Shown piece by piece: positions 1-8,053 of a DNA stretch of 64,000 nucleotides. The DNA is taken from the NCBI RefSeq assembly GCF_020524165.1, contig NZ_JAIVKU010000004.1, positions 868,001 to 932,000 of the forward strand. The letters run 5' to 3'. The notes below the pieces were generated by a model. It was not told the DNA's origin and searched no databases. It saw nothing but the letters and a program-made list of their open reading frames with translations. How positions within the stretch are numbered: the first letter of the stretch is position 1; each line of letters opens with the position of its first letter. The stretch is from Guptibacillus hwajinpoensis. GTDB taxonomy: Bacteria; Bacillota; Bacilli; Bacillales; Guptibacillaceae. The position numbers were made by a program, and so were the translations under genes.

Positions 1-62
1 TCCCAGTAACCTTTATCAAGCGTTTCAAATGCGCCCTCTTGCTCGCACCATTTACAGATCAT
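1..62 (-). CDS. yokU: YokU-like zinc-finger protein, 5' part only
   Basis: The ATG overlaps the kamA stop codon in an ATGA arrangement, and the gene runs off the window edge. The visible residues begin MICKWCEQEGAFETL. The CxxC pair and the later GYW resemble the start of YokU, a small putative zinc-finger protein encoded next to kamA in B. subtilis. Function unknown. The identification rests on about 20 residues and on position. Confidence 0.55.
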   Translation of the reverse strand, partial: MICKWCEQEGAFETLDKGYW

Positions 63-1462
63 ACGCTTTCTTCTCCTTTCTCACTGTACTTCTGCTGCTC
101 TGCATTAAATTTCTTTTCTTTCATTAAATCACGCTTATCTCGCTTATCCTTCAAGGAGCTGTGCGCTGCATCCTGTTCGTATTTCGACCGTCGATCAAAA
201 CGCTGAATTCCCTCAGGAACAAGATTGAACCGTTCATCCGTCATAAGAGAGTGGATGCCAATTGCAGGCTTTTTCTCCATTTCATAGACCTGATTAAAAT
301 ACTGATCAGCTGTTCCTGGCGTGTAATTTTCAGGCTCTGGATAAGAAGTAATGACTCCCTCAAAGTTTCTTAAAATAACTTTATCTGCGCTTTGGGAAAT
401 CATGTAATTTGGCTGGAGAGCAATCTTTCCACCTCCACCAGGAGCATCCACTACAAACGTTGGCACGGCATAACCGGATGTATGCCCTCTTAAGCCTTCA
501 ATAATTTCTAACCCTTTCGATACAGGGGCACGAAAATGTCCAATTCCTTCAGACAAGTCACATTGATAAATATAGTATGGCCTTACTCGTATTTTAACGA
601 GATCATGCATTAGCTTTTTCATAATTGATACGCTATCATTAATACCCGCCAGAATAACCGCTTGATTTCCGACTGGAACACCTGCATCTGCAAGCATTTC
701 ACATGCTTTCTTGGACTCCTCTGTAATTTCGATACTTGTATTAAAGTGAGTATTTAACCAGACGGGATGATACTTTTTAAGAATACTACATAAATTTTCT
801 GTGATTCGCTGCGGAAAAACAACTGGCGCTCTCGTACCAATTCGAATGATTTCCACATGTGGAATCGCTCGTAAATTTTTCAAAACGTACTCAAGGATTT
901 TGTCATTAATTAATAATCCATCACCGCCAGATATGAGGACATCTCTCACTTCAGGTGTGTTTGAAATATACTGAATCGCTTCATCCAACTGTTTCTTAGG
1001 AACACCCATGCCGATCTGTCCAGAAAAGCGTCTTCTCGTGCAGTAGCGACAGTACATGGAACATTGGTTTGTGACTAGAAAAAGTACGCGATCAGGATAC
1101 CGATGCGTTAGCCCTGGTACAGGAGAATCTTCATCTTCATGAAGAGGGTCTTCAAGGTCATACCTGGTTTTATGCATTTCTTGGGAGATGGGTACTGACT
1201 GCATGCGTACCGGACATCGAGGATTATCTGGATTCATTAATGAAGCATAATAAGGCGTAATGTTTAAAGGGATCGTTTTCGTCGCAATCTTCACTCCTTC
1301 TTCTTCATCCGGTGTTAAATTCACGACCTTCTTTAAATCATCAAGCGTTCGAATGGTATTCGTAAGCTGCCAGATCCAGTCATTCCACTGATCCTCCGTT
1401 ACATCCTTCCATAGTTCAATGTCTTTCCAATGACGACCTGGTTTATAAAGTTGCATTTGCAT
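59..1462 (-). CDS. kamA: Lysine 2,3-aminomutase (radical SAM, PLP)
   Basis: KamA converts L-lysine to L-beta-lysine with SAM, a 4Fe-4S cluster and pyridoxal phosphate. The radical SAM motif CxxxCxxC is at about residues 134-141 (CSMYCRYC), and a glycine-rich PGGGGK segment that should hold the PLP lysine lies in the C-terminal half. The ATG at 1462 (467 aa, close to the usual ~470) was chosen because AAGGGGGA lies 7 nt upstream. A longer reading from 1522 would cover the sigma-54 promoter and is rejected. The C-terminal ~50 residues are a charged, Lys/Asp/Glu-rich tail. With ablB it could make N-epsilon-acetyl-beta-lysine, a compatible solute; with yodQRST it could feed lysine degradation. 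Glutamate 2,3-aminomutase is a related alternative. Confidence 0.93.
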   Translation of the reverse strand: MQMQLYKPGRHWKDIELWKDVTEDQWNDWIWQLTNTIRTLDDLKKVVNLTPDEEEGVKIATKTIPLNITPYYASLMNPDNPRCPVRMQSVPISQEMHKTRYDLEDPLHEDEDSPVPGLTHRYPDRVLFLVTNQCSMYCRYCTRRRFSGQIGMGVPKKQLDEAIQYISNTPEVRDVLISGGDGLLINDKILEYVLKNLRAIPHVEIIRIGTRAPVVFPQRITENLCSILKKYHPVWLNTHFNTSIEITEESKKACEMLADAGVPVGNQAVILAGINDSVSIMKKLMHDLVKIRVRPYYIYQCDLSEGIGHFRAPVSKGLEIIEGLRGHTSGYAVPTFVVDAPGGGGKIALQPNYMISQSADKVILRNFEGVITSYPEPENYTPGTADQYFNQVYEMEKKPAIGIHSLMTDERFNLVPEGIQRFDRRSKYEQDAAHSSLKDKRDKRDLMKEKKFNAEQQKYSEKGEESV

Positions 1463-1499
1463 GACACATTCCCCCTTCATGTAATCTACTTCTATACTA

Positions 1500-1515
1500 T
1501 GCAAGTTGCGTGCCA
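1500..1515 (-). promoter_or_regulatory. Sigma-54 (-24/-12) promoter of kamA
   Basis: On the minus strand the sequence reads TGGCACG-CAAC-TTGCA, matching the sigma-54 consensus TGGCACG-N4-TTGCA at every position. It places the kamA mRNA start about 28 nt before the ATG at 1462. Just upstream are a 12-bp palindrome (CTTTCTAGAAAG, 1528-1539) and AAAGC-N10-GCTTT, possible activator sites (inference). Confidence 0.93.
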
Positions 1516-1579
1516 GCTCCATTATTTCTTTCTAGAAAGCTATGTAGAGTGCTTTGAATGAGTAATTACCCGTCCAAAT

Positions 1580-1618
1580 AAAAACGTCAGAAGTGCTCAT
1601 TATTCGGCACTCTGACGT
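1580..1618 (-). terminator. Terminator overlapping the 3' end of the sigma-54 activator gene
   Basis: CGTCAGAAGTGC pairs with GCACTCTGACG, with one bulge, around the activator stop codon. On the minus strand it is followed by TTTTTATTT. It separates the activator transcript from kamA. Confidence 0.75.
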
Positions 1619-2973
1619 TTAAGTTTCGAAAGTTTATATTGAAGCGTTTGTCTTGGAATGCCGAGCTGTTCTGCAGCTTTTTTAACATTGCCACCACAGT
1701 TTTTAATCGCATGCTGAATATAATCTGACTCCGTCTTACGTAAAATTTCTGGTAACGATTTCCCAACTTCTCGAATTGGCTCGGGTACTAACATTGGAAA
1801 GTCCCTTTCGTGCAGTACACTTCCTTCTGCAAAATTCATCGCTGATTGAATCACATGCTCAAGCTCTCGCACATTTCCCTGCCAGCTTCTTTGAAGCAAA
1901 AGCAATTCCGCGTTTTTATCGATGGTTGTTATCTGTTTATTAAATTTCACATTATATTTTTTAATAAAATGATTCATTAATTCTGGTATGTCTCCACTTC
2001 GCTCACGAAGAGGTGGTATTCTCAGATAAATGACATTTAAACGATAATATAAATCGACTCGTAATCGTTTATCTTCTAGCGCTAATTCTGGCTCCTCATT
2101 CATTGCTGCGATGATTCGAACATCTACTTTTCTCGTTTTTCCTGCACCAACCCTTCGTATGACGCCGTCTTCTAATACCCGCAATAGCTTTGCCTGAACA
2201 TCGATTGGCATTGAATTAATTTCATCAAGAAAGAGCGTTCCTCCATTTGCAAGTTCAAATAAACCTTCTCTTTCCTCAGCACCCGTAAAACTCCCTTTTG
2301 CCGTTCCAAATAGAATAGACTCAAGAATCGAGGCTGGTAAGGCTGCACAGTTTTGAGCAACAAATGGCCCTCCGCGTTTCGATGCATTGTGAATAGACTG
2401 GACGAGAAGCTCTTTTCCGGTTCCCGTCTCACCGTAAACGAGAACTGGGGAATGGAGAGTGGCAGCTTTCATTGCTCGCTCCTTTACCTGCATAAACGAT
2501 GGATCGTTCGTTAAGATGTGATCAAACGTATAACTCGTCCCATCGTCAAATTCTTTCGCCGTTTTCTTATTCATTTTGGATTGTAGTTCCATCACCTTAT
2601 CAGATAGGGTTTTAATACGGGAAATGTCTCGCGCAATTTCAACTGCACCTTCTAGATGTCCCTTGACGACAATCGGCAACGTAGTATTAATTGTGGAGAT
2701 TAATTTTCCCTTCACATTACGATACGTTTGGTCTTTATTAAAGATCGCTTTCTTCGTCGTTAGAACATGTGATAATGTACTTGTTTCTTTCGATAGAGAG
2801 GGGAAGACCTCTAAATAATGTTTTCCTATAACATCTTCTACTAATAACCCATCATGCTTCGCGGCTATATCATTGTAGTAAACCGTCATGCCCTGGTTAT
2901 CAACTACATGAATGCCCTCATCAATACTTTCTAAAATAGCTTCAAACATACGTTCAGTTAACGTATTTCTCAT
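1600..2973 (-). CDS. Sigma-54-dependent activator (PAS, AAA+, Fis-type HTH), RocR-like
   Basis: Bacterial enhancer-binding protein that opens sigma-54 promoters using ATP. It has an N-terminal PAS-like sensor (about residues 8-115) and a central AAA+ domain with Walker A GETGTGKE, the sigma-54 contact loop GSFTGA (usual GAFTGA, conservative Ala to Ser) and Walker B GGTLFLDE. A C-terminal Fis-type HTH carries GNVKKAAEQLGIPRQTLQ. The ATG at 2973 (457 aa) has GGAGGAGG 6 nt upstream; a TTG 12 codons earlier is less likely. The gene follows ablB by a few bases and ends just before the kamA sigma-54 promoter, so kamA is its most likely target (inference). The ligand sensed is unknown. Confidence 0.92.
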   Translation of the reverse strand: MRNTLTERMFEAILESIDEGIHVVDNQGMTVYYNDIAAKHDGLLVEDVIGKHYLEVFPSLSKETSTLSHVLTTKKAIFNKDQTYRNVKGKLISTINTTLPIVVKGHLEGAVEIARDISRIKTLSDKVMELQSKMNKKTAKEFDDGTSYTFDHILTNDPSFMQVKERAMKAATLHSPVLVYGETGTGKELLVQSIHNASKRGGPFVAQNCAALPASILESILFGTAKGSFTGAEEREGLFELANGGTLFLDEINSMPIDVQAKLLRVLEDGVIRRVGAGKTRKVDVRIIAAMNEEPELALEDKRLRVDLYYRLNVIYLRIPPLRERSGDIPELMNHFIKKYNVKFNKQITTIDKNAELLLLQRSWQGNVRELEHVIQSAMNFAEGSVLHERDFPMLVPEPIREVGKSLPEILRKTESDYIQHAIKNCGGNVKKAAEQLGIPRQTLQYKLSKLKRQSAE

Positions 2974-3015
2974 AGACGTCCTCCTCCATGCCGGAAATTC
3001 GTCTTTCAATGCCCA

Positions 3016-3870
3016 TTATTCAGCACTCTTAATAAGCGGCTTACTCCATAGATTCATATTTTCCCAGTCCTTAAAAATTCGCACATTATTTACGAGCCTT
3101 CCACCGTATTTATAACCCAGCTGCTGTAACACTGCGTTCATTCCAAAAGAACGGCTTCTTGCAATCGAATAGGCGTAGTAAATTTTCTCTCTTAATAGTT
3201 CTTGTTCTAACGCCATAATTAAGTGACGCATCGTCCCCCCCTTTCTGTGTTCTAAGAGCGTTGCGCAATCTGTCATTTCCGCGTTTTTATACGTACGGTT
3301 CACCTCTGCTGAAGCAGCACTAACGATGCGATCTTTGTCTTCAATTAGAAAGAAAATCGTATCATTTTTCATCACTTTCTTAATATAGTGTGGGTTGTCC
3401 ATTGGGGTTGGATAAACATCAAACACATTTTGATAGAGAACAGCGAGCGCTTCTGCATCTGCTTCAGTTCCTTTTCTCATAAGCGGTTTTTTCGTTAAGG
3501 AAGAAGCTTGCTTGCTTCGAACAGCGGCTAGTAACTGATCCTCTTCTAGCCATGAGAGGCTATTTCGACGCCAGTCAGCGTTATATAATGTCATAAGATA
3601 GGCGTCGCTCCCTGAATAATAGGCTTCAATGATGCCTTCAACGGTATAGCCCATCGAAAGAAAGTATGAGACGTGTTCACGCTTTACTTTCAAGATGCAT
3701 TTTGTAAACTCTTTTGTAAATATAGTCTGAATGCGCGACATAATCGAACGCAGATTACCATCATAATGCTCAACACGAATACGCTCATTAAAGCGATCAA
3801 ACGTACATGTAAATGTATAATCTACTTCATGATAAGCTTTTTCCACTGCTTCTACTTGTTTATCGTTCAT
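3016..3870 (-). CDS. ablB: Beta-lysine N-acetyltransferase (GNAT)
   Basis: Predicted to acetylate the epsilon-amino group of beta-lysine made by KamA (AblB/YodP family). The C-terminal half (about 130-270) reads as a GNAT fold with the segment EHRKGGTMRHLIMALEQ near the acetyl-CoA loop. The 284-aa length and position beside kamA match YodP of B. subtilis. A terminator after yodQ lies upstream, so ablB and the activator gene, 43 nt downstream at the chosen start, may form their own unit. SD GGAGGG precedes the ATG by about 10 nt. No sigma-54 element was found upstream of ablB. Confidence 0.85.
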   Translation of the reverse strand: MNDKQVEAVEKAYHEVDYTFTCTFDRFNERIRVEHYDGNLRSIMSRIQTIFTKEFTKCILKVKREHVSYFLSMGYTVEGIIEAYYSGSDAYLMTLYNADWRRNSLSWLEEDQLLAAVRSKQASSLTKKPLMRKGTEADAEALAVLYQNVFDVYPTPMDNPHYIKKVMKNDTIFFLIEDKDRIVSAASAEVNRTYKNAEMTDCATLLEHRKGGTMRHLIMALEQELLREKIYYAYSIARSRSFGMNAVLQQLGYKYGGRLVNNVRIFKDWENMNLWSKPLIKSAE

Positions 3871-3936
3871 ATACAGCCCATCCCTCCACTTCCTAATCAG
3901 TAGTTCTGCTTTCTAAGAAGGAACTCCTTTTAAAAA

Positions 3937-3959
3937 GAAAAAAGAGCGAATATGCTCTT
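3937..3959 (-). terminator. Terminator after yodQ
   Basis: On the minus strand AAGAGC-ATATTC-GCTCTT is followed by TTTTTTC. The yodQ stop codon lies at the foot of the stem. It divides the yodTSRQ unit from ablB. Confidence 0.75.
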
Positions 3960-5208
3960 ATTCGTTGGATCCACACCACTCCATTAAGATATGAACATAC
4001 ATTTCTGCCGCAAGCATCATTTGTTTAATTTCAATGTATTCATTCGGGAAATGCGCGACAGCCGTTTCACCAGGACCGAATACGATGGATGGCGTCTGTC
4101 CTACTTCTTGCAATAAGCCACCGTCCGTCCCCCAGGGCGATGCTTCCACGACCACGTTTTCACCTGTTATTTCTTCATATTTACGACTAATGATCGACAC
4201 AAGTGGATGATCTTCAGCAACTTCACCAGGAAGCCACCTCGCTCCAAACCATTCAATCTGAACTGGATGTTGAGCTAACCAGGCATCTTCTACATTGTTT
4301 ATCACCTGCATCATTTCCTCTTTCGCATGTTCGAGCTCTTCCCCTGGGATGACTCCCATCCTTCCTTCAATCACAACCTGATCTGGGACAGATGAGGGCC
4401 AGTCACCTCCGGAAATCTTTCCTACATTAATCGGAACGGGAATTGGAATAGTTTGATAAAGTGGATCAGTAATGGCTTCGTTGCGTTTTTTTTCTAGGTT
4501 TTGGATGGCTGTTAGAACCAACATCGTTTTCTCTAGAGCTGATACCCCTTCATATCGTGTCCCGCCGTGTGCTCCTCTGCCTGTAACTGTTAATCGAAAC
4601 CACATTGACCCCTGCTGTTTTGGGAATATTTTCATTTTGGTCGGCTCCGGAATAAGCGCTGCATCCGCTCTATACCCACGATTAATCGCCGCAAGTGTAC
4701 CCGTTCCACCACTTTCTTCTTCGATCACGCTTTCAAAAATCACATCCCCTTTTAACGTTATTCCTAATTCTTTCATACACCGTAAGGCGAGCAGCATAGA
4801 GGTATTGCCACCTTTCATATCCGTTGCACCTCTGCCGAAAAGACGTCCGTCCTTTATCACACCACTATAGGGATCGTCTATCCAATCACTTCTATTTCCA
4901 GGCGGCACAACGTCAATGTGACCATTTAATATTAGCGACCGTCCGCCACCACTTCCATGCCAAACACCAACGATATTTGGACTTTGGGAGAAATCGGTAC
5001 GATTCGCACAGAATGCGTCATGATCAATCGTCTCAGCCCCAGGAATAAATCGATCGACTACCATCTCTAATTGATGAAGCTCTTCTTCCACAAGACGTTG
5101 TACTTCTGCCTCATTTCCCTGAACACTGTCACACTGGACAAATCGTTGAAGCATCTCAATACCTCTTTCTTGATTTTGATCCATCCAGCTTTTGATTTTA
5201 TTCTTCAA
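3958..5208 (-). CDS. yodQ: M20-family amidohydrolase/deacylase YodQ
   Basis: Zinc-dependent M20 (ArgE/DapE/ACY1-like) hydrolase. Metal and catalytic motifs are visible in order: NGHIDVVPPG, GRGATDMKGG, IEEESGGTG, and a late HFPNEYI histidine. The 416-aa length fits the family. In the yod cluster it may remove an N-acyl group from a lysine-derived intermediate; the substrate is not established. The start overlaps yodR by 11 nt, indicating translational coupling. Other M20 activities cannot be excluded from sequence. Confidence 0.88.
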   Translation of the reverse strand: MKNKIKSWMDQNQERGIEMLQRFVQCDSVQGNEAEVQRLVEEELHQLEMVVDRFIPGAETIDHDAFCANRTDFSQSPNIVGVWHGSGGGRSLILNGHIDVVPPGNRSDWIDDPYSGVIKDGRLFGRGATDMKGGNTSMLLALRCMKELGITLKGDVIFESVIEEESGGTGTLAAINRGYRADAALIPEPTKMKIFPKQQGSMWFRLTVTGRGAHGGTRYEGVSALEKTMLVLTAIQNLEKKRNEAITDPLYQTIPIPVPINVGKISGGDWPSSVPDQVVIEGRMGVIPGEELEHAKEEMMQVINNVEDAWLAQHPVQIEWFGARWLPGEVAEDHPLVSIISRKYEEITGENVVVEASPWGTDGGLLQEVGQTPSIVFGPGETAVAHFPNEYIEIKQMMLAAEMYVHILMEWCGSNE

Positions 5209-5866
5209 TCGTCTGCCTCCTCACATGATCAACATTAATTTTAGCTTCAGTTGTGTTTAACACGTCATCAATGGAATAACCAGGCATGACTTCCAAAAGA
5301 AACAGTTCACCACGATCCACCTTCATGACTGCTCGCTCAGTTATGATCATATGAGCTCCTTCTTTCACTGTTAAAGGCAAGGAACATTCTTGTAAAATTT
5401 TAGGATGACCCTCCTTGGTCGTATGGCTCATTAAAACAATCACCTTCTTGGCTTTTTGAGCAAGGTCAATCGCTCCACCCATACCAGGGACCCTCTTTCC
5501 TGGAACAATCCAATTGGCTATGTCACCTTTTCCACTAACTTCAAGGGCACCGAGAATCGTTAAATCAAGGTATCCCCTTCTTACCATCCCAAAAGCTTCT
5601 GCGCTATCAAAAAAAGAAGCACCAGGTTGAATGGTGACGGGGTACCCGCCGGCGTTCGAAAGGTTTCCGTCCTCACGACCCGGTTCTGGGCTACCTCCCA
5701 TGCCAAGTATCCCATTTTCCGTATGAAGCACAACGTCCAGGGAAGCTGGAATATAGTCTGCTACTAACGTTGGGATACCGATCCCAAGGTTCACCATCAT
5801 GCCATAGGTTACTTCTTGTGCAGCTCTTTCTGCGATCAACCTTCTCGTTTCAGCTCCCATACCCAT
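5198..5866 (-). CDS. yodR: 3-oxoacid-type CoA-transferase subunit B
   Basis: Beta subunit of a class I CoA-transferase (ScoB/AtoA-like). The active-site glutamate motif is in TENGILGMGG, followed by GASFFDSAEAFGMVRRG. It pairs with YodS. The B. subtilis orthologues sit in the same yodQRST-kamA order and are thought to act in beta-lysine-related catabolism. The chosen ATG (222 aa) is 10 nt after AAAGGGG; an in-frame TTG two codons earlier at 5872 is possible. It overlaps yodS by about 30 nt and yodQ by 11 nt. Confidence 0.9.
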   Translation of the reverse strand: MGMGAETRRLIAERAAQEVTYGMMVNLGIGIPTLVADYIPASLDVVLHTENGILGMGGSPEPGREDGNLSNAGGYPVTIQPGASFFDSAEAFGMVRRGYLDLTILGALEVSGKGDIANWIVPGKRVPGMGGAIDLAQKAKKVIVLMSHTTKEGHPKILQECSLPLTVKEGAHMIITERAVMKVDRGELFLLEVMPGYSIDDVLNTTEAKINVDHVRRQTIEE

Positions 5867-6528
5867 TTCCAATCAACCCCTTTGCTTTTGATCACATGAT
5901 CGACGAAAACGCCCTGCGTTACAATTTGTTCAGGATTTAGTTCGCCGATATGGACGATTTCAGCCGCTTCTGCTATTGTGATATCCCCTGCCTGTGCCAC
6001 AAGGGGATTGGTATTCCGTGCACTTTGATCATAAAGCAAGTTTCCAAATAAATCGGCTTGTTTACAAGCTACAATCGAGAGATCTGCTGTTAAGGCAGGT
6101 TCAATCATATATTCCTTACCATGAACAAACGTTTTTTCTTTTCCCTTCTCCACCGATGTCCCAAGTCCTACATCAACTAAAATCCCACCAAGCCCCATTC
6201 CCCCCGCACGAATTTTCTCTGCAAGGGTTCCCTGAGGATAAAAGTGAACATTAAGCTCTCCCTGATGCATTTGCTTGCCCGCTTCCGGATTGGATCCGAT
6301 ATGAGAAGCGATAAGCGTTGAAACTCGTTTTTCCGTTACAAGTTTGCCTGGACCAATCCACGGAAATCCAGCATCGTTACAAATTAATGTAATGTTTTTA
6401 ATACCAGAATCGAGTATCCAATCAATAAGCGATGGAGGTGAACCTACTCCTCCAAATCCACCGCACATAATGGTCATGTTATCTTTCAAGATATTTAGCT
6501 CAGACAAGGTGCATGTCTTGCTTCGCAT
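5836..6528 (-). CDS. yodS: 3-oxoacid-type CoA-transferase subunit A
   Basis: Alpha subunit of the class I CoA-transferase (ScoA/AtoD-like). It has the N-terminal glycine motif GGFGGVGSPPSLI and conserved segments such as EKIRAGGMGLGGI and LFGNLLYD. It forms the enzyme with YodR, presumably moving CoA onto a lysine-derived keto or amino acid. SD GGGAGGGAG lies 6 nt before the ATG. The gene begins 19 nt after yodT, in one operon. Confidence 0.9.
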   Translation of the reverse strand: MRSKTCTLSELNILKDNMTIMCGGFGGVGSPPSLIDWILDSGIKNITLICNDAGFPWIGPGKLVTEKRVSTLIASHIGSNPEAGKQMHQGELNVHFYPQGTLAEKIRAGGMGLGGILVDVGLGTSVEKGKEKTFVHGKEYMIEPALTADLSIVACKQADLFGNLLYDQSARNTNPLVAQAGDITIAEAAEIVHIGELNPEQIVTQGVFVDHVIKSKGVDWKWVWELKREG

Positions 6529-6547
6529 CGTGCTCTCCCTCCCATCA

Positions 6548-7918
6548 TCAGCTGATCGAGCGCCTTACGTAGAGTCCTTCTGCTTCAAGCTCCTTCTCCA
6601 GTTCTCTTAGTGCTAGGTTCAATTTAGATAAAATAAGGTGAACTTCACTTTCTTGAATAACAAGCGGAGGAGCCACAATAACAGCATCACCCGCCATCCC
6701 ATTTAACCCACCAGCAGCTGTATACACTAAAAGGCCAGCTTCATAACACTTTCGAATAAAACGATTGGTTACTTCATGTTGAAGTGTAAACGGTTCTTTT
6801 GTAATGTGATTTTGAACAAATTCAATTCCAGTTAGTAACCCCAGTCCTCTTACATCACCGATTATGGGAAATTGTGCTTGTAACTCTTTTAACCCTTTCA
6901 TTAGAACAGCACCACTTCTTTCCGCATTATGAACAACATCTTTCTTTTCGATATAGTCAAGAACAGCGAGACAAATAGCTGAAGATAATGGATTGGCGCT
7001 AAACGTATGACCACTCAATACCACCTTCGATCCCCGTTCAATTTCTTGAATAATGCGATCAGAAACTAGCGTTGCTGCCATCGGAGTGTAACCGGCACTC
7101 ATTCCTTTTCCAAGTGCCAAAATATCCGGAGTGATTCCCCAATGCTCCATTGCATACATTTTGCCCGTTCGCCCTACGCCTGTCATGACTTCGTCCGCAA
7201 TAAACAATATGTCATAGCGATCGCATATGGCTTTCATTTCTTTAAAATAATGTTCAGGCGGGACCACAGCACCTCCTGATGCACCAATCACAGGCTCGCA
7301 AACAAAGGCTGCGATCGTTTCAGCACCTAACCGGTGAATCGTTTGCTCAAATTCAAGGGCATACTGCTTTGAGCAATTCGGACAATGTTCTTGGAAGGAG
7401 CACCGATAACAATAAGGAGGCGATAGGGCTGGATAGTGTTCAAGTAACGTACTAAAACGGCTTCTACGAATGACGTGTCCTGACATCGATAGCGCTCCCA
7501 TTGTGATTCCGTGGTAACTCATCCACCTTGATATGATTCTGTTCTTCGTCGGACGACCTCGTTCCTGCCAATACTGCACAGCGATCTTTAGTGCTGTTTC
7601 CATTGCTTCAGAACCGCTGTTCACAAAAAACACCCAATCAAGGTCACCAGGTGCAGACTGACAAAGGCGTTCTGCCAGCTGTTCAGCTGAAGAGCTTGTA
7701 AACTGGGAACGATACACAAACGACACCTGCTCTGCCTGCGCCACCATCGCTTCCTTAATCTCCGACACCCCATGTCCAATGTTCGCTGTAACAGCACCTG
7801 AGCATCCATCAATAAAGGGTTGACCATGTTCATCGTATAAGTAAATTCCTTTTCCATGAGAAATAACCGCATAATCCATTCCAAGTAAAGGTTTAATCAA
7901 GTGGGTTCTTCTTGTCAT
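6548..7918 (-). CDS. yodT: Class III (omega) aminotransferase YodT
   Basis: PLP-dependent class III aminotransferase, 456 aa. Recognisable motifs are SGSEAMETALKIA, DEVMTGVGRTGK, and the PLP-lysine region ALGKGMSAGYTPMAA. As first gene of yodTSRQ it probably transaminates a beta-lysine or amino-hexanoate derivative (inference from the cluster). A cysteine-rich segment (CYRCSFQEHCPNC, about 180-195) resembles a metal-binding insertion known in YodT-like proteins. The divergent promoter region (7919-8053) is shared with the PucR-type regulator. No -24/-12 element is visible there. Confidence 0.88.
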   Translation of the reverse strand: MTRRTHLIKPLLGMDYAVISHGKGIYLYDEHGQPFIDGCSGAVTANIGHGVSEIKEAMVAQAEQVSFVYRSQFTSSSAEQLAERLCQSAPGDLDWVFFVNSGSEAMETALKIAVQYWQERGRPTKNRIISRWMSYHGITMGALSMSGHVIRRSRFSTLLEHYPALSPPYCYRCSFQEHCPNCSKQYALEFEQTIHRLGAETIAAFVCEPVIGASGGAVVPPEHYFKEMKAICDRYDILFIADEVMTGVGRTGKMYAMEHWGITPDILALGKGMSAGYTPMAATLVSDRIIQEIERGSKVVLSGHTFSANPLSSAICLAVLDYIEKKDVVHNAERSGAVLMKGLKELQAQFPIIGDVRGLGLLTGIEFVQNHITKEPFTLQHEVTNRFIRKCYEAGLLVYTAAGGLNGMAGDAVIVAPPLVIQESEVHLILSKLNLALRELEKELEAEGLYVRRSIS

Positions 7919-8053
7919 TATGAATTCGTCACCTCACTTTTTTTGTCTATATCACTAGCCTATGTTAGAAAGTGTATAAATTCTATTCCACACCATCTAC
8001 AAAAAATTCTGACTTTATTGTACGATTTGGATAAGAGGATTGGGGGATCATCT

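Noticed and set aside
1463..1522. Upstream 20-codon extension of kamA
   Set aside because: It covers the sigma-54 promoter and has no SD; the ATG at 1462 has AAGGGGGA at proper spacing.
7901..8053. 51-codon N-terminal extension of the PucR-type gene
   Set aside because: It overlaps yodT, lacks an SD and is not part of the PucR fold; the ATG at 8054 has GGGGGA.
7919..8053. Sigma-54 promoter for yodTSRQ
   Set aside because: No GG-N10-GC element with good flanks was found in the yodT-pucR intergenic region.
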